A DNA stretch of 64,000 nt, taken from positions 496,001 through 560,000 of the forward strand of contig JACGZH010000003.1 of assembly GCA_014706385.1 (NCBI GenBank). The letters run 5' to 3'. Of the stretch, positions 60,118-64,000 are shown piece after piece. The translations under genes and the position numbers were made by a program. Positions within the stretch are counted from its first letter, which is position 1. Every line of letters starts with the position of its first letter. This DNA is from Phaffia rhodozyma (lineage: Eukaryota > Basidiomycota > Tremellomycetes > Cystofilobasidiales > Mrakiaceae). Below the pieces are notes generated by a model. It ran no database searches, had not been told where the DNA came from, and saw only the letters and a list, made by a program, of their open reading frames with translations.

Positions 60118-61973
60118 CTAAGTCTTAGTGTTATTGTTAAACCAAGTTTTTGCCTGCAGTTTGAGATGCAAAAGAGATGCGATCAGTTGGTCTGACTGAT
60201 CTAAAGAGCAATGATAGCAGACAATAAAAAGACACACCTCTTTCGCAAACGCTTCATCTTCCAACACTCGGATGCCGACACCAGCCAAGCCAGCTGACAT
60301 CCGAAGCGTATCCTCATGAGCCTGTTTCGTCCTAGCCGCCTCGGTAAACTGAACGTGAATGGGCGTGCTCAAAATCATCAGCATCGAGCTAGTGGATTAC
60401 CCAGATCGAACAAATACAACACTGAGAACTGACCCCAATTGTATGGTTCTGATCACCAAGTCTAGAAGGAATGGTATAGTCCGGATGGCACGCCGGAACT
60501 TCGTATGTGATGTTTCCAAAGTCCGTAGAAGCACCTTCGAACCGGTCGATATCTATCTTGACTGGGATGTCGTACATTTTGGAAAGTACTTTTGCGAATG
60601 CTTGAGAGAGCGGGAGGTTGCATCGAAGCTCACTATACGCAGGCCCGTCCATCTTGATCTCGTACGAGCAACCAGTTGACAAGGCGGCGGCTCTGCAAAA
60701 GGGTAAATACGACAAGCCTTATTGTCAGCAACTTTCTTCTTCTTCTCAAAGGTCTCCTCTTGACGGAAGATCTGTCGGCCTAACTTGAAACAATCGATAA
60801 GCTTGGCCATCAGAGTGTCGAGTTCTTTCGCAGACTGCGTCCGAGCACACCACTTCATTAACGTGTGATCCGGGATGACATTTGGAACGAGACCGCCTTG
60901 TAAGATGATACCATGCACTCTGACAGACGGATTCAACTGTTGACGAAGCATGGCTATAGAGCTGTAAGCTTGGACAGCGGCATCAAGAGCGTTGATGCCT
61001 TCCCAAGGGGCCAGAGCTGCATGGGCGGTCTTTCCGAAATACTGTACTTTGAACTGCTGAACCGCCAGAGTACCTGTGATGATTGCTGTTCCCTTTTCAC
61101 CTTTCTTCCCTCCTGCGGTCGGATGGACCATCAGACAGGCGTCCAGATCTTTAAACGCACCCGCCTTGATGAGCTCGATTTTTCCACCACCGCCTTCTTC
61201 GGCCGGCGTGCCAAATAGAGTGACCGTGCCAGAAATTCTATAAGCTTTCATCGCTGCTCGAGTAGCAAGCAACGCGGCGATTCCTCCGATTGCGATCAGG
61301 CTGTAGACAAACCAATCAGCTTGAGTACACAGAAAAAGGAGACATGTTTCCCTTGCAAAGGGCGAATACTCCTGTTCAAGAGGTCTAACTCACTTGTGCC
61401 CACAGGCATTCCCAATGCCGGGTAACGCATCGTATTCGCTACAGAACCCGACGTGTCTTCCGTTCTTCCCCAAGGACCCAGACTTGAAGTTCAACGTGAA
61501 CGAAGCTTTGAAGGCGGTGGGTATCACATAGGATTTGGTGACATCAAACCCTTGTTTTGACAAAAAGCTCGTGATATGGTCGTGAGCAAGAAACTCGTGG
61601 TAAGACAGTTCGGGGTGGTCCGAGATAAAGAGTGAAATCTCTCGGAGGTCGGCCGAATAGAAATCGATAGCCGATTGGATTGTTTCGAGCGCCTTCAAAG
61701 ACAGTAAAATGACGAATCAGCTGGCATGAAGAACACGAACGAGAGATAATGAGGCCTAAAACAAACCCTGTCGTTCAAGCCATCGTCAGAATCAAGATTC
61801 ATGGAATCTGCAAAGTATGCTGGCAATGCATCGTCCTCCGTTACCTTTTCATCCACCGCCCTTCTAGCGACCGGCGACGAGGATGGAACGGAAGAAGGAT
61901 CAGGAGATTGTACTCTGGACGAAGAGGACCGTAGGAAGGAGAAGCACGAAGGAACGGGGGATTTGGAGCGCAT
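60118..61973 (-). CDS. M20D-family amidohydrolase (PM20D2/ACY1L2-like)
   Basis: This is a metal-dependent peptidase/amidohydrolase of the subfamily that includes human PM20D2 (beta-alanyl-lysine dipeptidase) and bacterial AbgB-type proteins. Exon 1 (ATG 61971-61973, MRSKSPVPSCF) is a Ser/Pro-rich leader. It splices at NDR|A into LETIQSAIDFYSADLREISL, then SDHPELSYHEF (metal-site region), GFCSEYDALPGIGNACGHN (61390-61450) and LIAIGGIAALLATRAAMKAY across an intron. Next are TVTLFGTPAEEGGGGKIELI (the catalytic Glu pair) and YFGKTAHAALAPWEGINALDA, then QGGLVPNVIPDHT. Downstream exons give RFEGASTDFGNITYEVPACH and HTIGF-like wording, then FTEAARTKQAHEDTLRMSAG. The end is AKTWFNNNTKT with TAG 60118-60120. 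Metal ligands appear intact. The natural substrate is unknown. Confidence 0.86.
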
Positions 61974-62195
61974 TGTGTTTGTGTCAGATATCTAAGAGAG
62001 AGGGAGAGCAAGATGGATGAAAGAGGCGAAACGAACGGCGAAAAGATGGATGGTCAGTCTGGGATTTCTAGATAAAGATGTTCGGCGAGACCCGAAATGA
62101 AGGTAACCGATCAGCCTTTTTTCCATCGTCTCTCCGAAAATACACCCACCCACTTTGAGATACTTGTATCAACACAGCACAAGCAAGAGAGAAGG

Positions 62196-64000
62196 ATGGA
62201 TATCGAAACGTACGTGTCAGATGAACATCTATCGACCGTAGTCTCTGCTGAACAATATAAAAACAATATTAAACTATCATCCCACTGAGAGCAGCTTTCG
62301 AAAAGCCGGTTATCAAGCGATAGACCGAATCTGCGATTACTATGCCTCACTCGAGAACAGAGACGTTGTCAGTGCTGTCCAACCTGGCTACCTCATCAAA
62401 CAGACCGGTATGCTCGTATCAACCATGTAGGAATCTTTGCTCAGAGGAGGGTTTCTCATACCTTCAATTCTTTCTTTGTGTCTTTTGAAGCTTCCGAGGT
62501 GCCTAAGAAAGGGGAAGCCTTTCAGACGATTGCCGATGAATTCCAACAGATCATAATGCCTGGTATGCTCTCTCACTACTTCTTCCTTGAGTTTCTTCTT
62601 GGGTAGACTCACCCTTTGCGTTTATGTTATCCTTAGGAATTACCCATTGGGTAAGTTAGAGGTTTTCCTTGCTCTCTCGAGCTTCTGGTTTATACTGACT
62701 CTCAACCTTTAACTCTCATATCGTATTCACACAATACCAGCAACACCCCTCATTCTTTGCCTACTTTCCTGCGAATTCTTCATTTGAGGGCATCCTTGCC
62801 GATCTTTATTCTAGCTCAGTATCCAACCCGGGGTTCAATTGGGCTTGCTCACCCGCATGCACAGAGCTAGAGCTTCTCGTGATGGATTGGGGCGCACGGA
62901 TGTTTGGGTTAAATCCTCAAAAGTTTGTGGCTTCCGAGGGTGGAACCGGACATGGAGTTATCATGGTTTGTACTCCGTTCACCTGCTTCCTTCTCTAGCC
63001 CGCACATAATTCTTCTTAAGCTCTGTTTCGTACTGAAACTAAATTAGGGCTCGGCGAGTGAAGCTTGTTTGACCGTCGCTGTCGCTGCAAGAGAACGGTA
63101 CTTCGAGATCCTGACTGAGAAAGCTGTTCAGATCGAGAAATTGGATAACGACGACGTCCTTGGGAAGGCGACGATCAAACAAGTCCTGAGAGAGAGGAAA
63201 AGCCAAAAGTTGACAATATATGGTTCGACCCAAACCCATAGGTTCGCTCTTACATTATTATCTCTATTCTTGGGTCTTTGCACAGACTTTATACTCAAAA
63301 CAAATCGACTTGAATACAACAATTCAGTATCGGTTCGAAGGCGGCAAAGATCCTGGGGTATCACTTCCGAGCTGTCCAGGTCAACTCAGAGAATGATCTT
63401 TCCCTTCGAGGCGATAATCTCCGAAAAGCTTTTGAGGAAGATATCAAAAATGGATTTGTTCGTTAACCATTCCCAATATTTAATCTTGATATGTCTTCAC
63501 TCACCTTCCCCCTGATGTTTACCTCTAGATTCCGTTCATGGTCATCGGAACGGTCGGGACGACCAGCTCAGGAGCTATTGACCACATTGGAGAGATCGGC
63601 CAAGTTTGTCAGTTGATTCTGATATCCTATCTTGGCGAACCTCGTTGCTTGTTTGGTATTCTTATAGTCGTTCGGCTTTATAACTCACTTCTTTGTTGTT
63701 GATACAGTGAAGGATTACCCAGGCGTTCATTTCCATATAGATGCAGCTTGGGCGGGAATGAGTTATGCCTGTCCTGAATTCAGAGGACTCGGGAAATTAG
63801 ACGAGGTCAACCAGGTATGTCGGCAGCATCAATCGTACGCCATTCCGTCTTCTCTGCCTTCTGACTTTGCTGACTCGCAAATGGAAAACAGTATGCGGAT
63901 TCTTGGAGTTCAAACTTCCACAAATGGGTTCGTATGTCTTCTGTATTTTGTTTCACGCTGCATTGGAGAAACACAATGATGAACCATCCTCATACTTATT
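62196..64000 (+). CDS. Aromatic-L-amino-acid (group II) decarboxylase, 5' part
   Basis: This is a PLP-dependent decarboxylase of the DOPA/tryptophan/tyrosine decarboxylase family. The ATG at 62196 opens MDIET, spliced across about 80 bp to FRKAGYQAIDRICDYYASLE and VVSAVQPGYLIKQT. Small exons give EVPKKGEAFQTIADEFQQII and MPGITHWQHPSFFAYFPANS. NPGFNWACSPACTELELLVM follows (62760-62890), then ASEGGTGHGVIMGSASEACL. The next exons give QTHSIGSKAAKILGYHFRAV (63230-63370), FVPFMVIGTVGTTSSGAIDH, and VHFHIDAAWAGMSYACPEF with the Asp that pairs with the PLP nitrogen. The last visible exon ends SWSSNFHKW (about 63894-63929), whose lysine is the predicted PLP Schiff base. It runs past the right edge. 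Substrate preference cannot be read from this part. It diverges from the M20D gene across 222 bp. Confidence 0.9.

Overview
This window is a gene-dense stretch of a basidiomycete fungal nuclear chromosome. Almost every gene is interrupted by short (roughly 50-120 bp) GT..AG introns. Base composition is moderate, promoters and 5' leaders are pyrimidine-rich, and intergenic gaps are short. Two families point to the Tremellomycetes: a GT69 (CAP59/CMT1-type) mannosyltransferase and a CPL1-like/priA-like secreted cysteine-rich protein. The very intron-rich, medium-GC style would suit Cystofilobasidiales such as Phaffia, but that placement is inference. I see no transposon, rRNA, tRNA or CRISPR array.

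Layout: the 3' half of VPS1 (dynamin) enters from the left edge, followed by TCP1/CCT1 (-), MLH3 (+), TIP41 (+), RPC19 (-), the GPI3/PIG-A catalytic subunit (+), a YggS/PLPBP protein (-), GPI1/PIG-Q (+), ARPC4 (-), an FPR3/4-type nucleolar FKBP (+), REV1 (-), V-ATPase subunit a VPH1 (+), a GT69 mannosyltransferase (-), a CPL1-like secreted protein (+), a WD40 + inositol 5-phosphatase fusion (+), PRP45/SNW1 (+), QCR9 (-), a tail-anchored INP54-like 5-phosphatase (+), an FTR1-family iron permease (+), the YVH1 phosphatase (+), a His-rich AT-hook protein of unknown role (-), an M20D/PM20D2-like amidohydrolase (-), and the 5' part of an aromatic-L-amino-acid decarboxylase (+) that runs off the right edge.

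Most genes are core housekeeping genes, but several are grouped by theme. Two subunits of the same GPI-GlcNAc transferase (GPI3, GPI1) are separated by a single gene. Two inositol-polyphosphate 5-phosphatases of quite different architecture lie within 12 kb. Two families tied to capsule or secreted virulence factors in Cryptococcus sit head to head. Two DNA-maintenance genes (MLH3, REV1) are also present. Genes largely alternate in strand, so many promoters are shared divergent intervals.

The most notable non-coding signals are three ACGCGT (MCB-type) sites spaced exactly 19 bp apart just upstream of REV1, with a second ACGCGT pair at the same 19 bp pitch between the GT69 and CPL1-like genes. 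There is a perfect ATCAGATAA iron-GATA-type site upstream of the iron permease. CACGTG elements recur about 80-110 bp upstream of several start codons. All exon boundaries were inferred by eye from splice signals and conserved protein families, so exact small exons should be treated as models.
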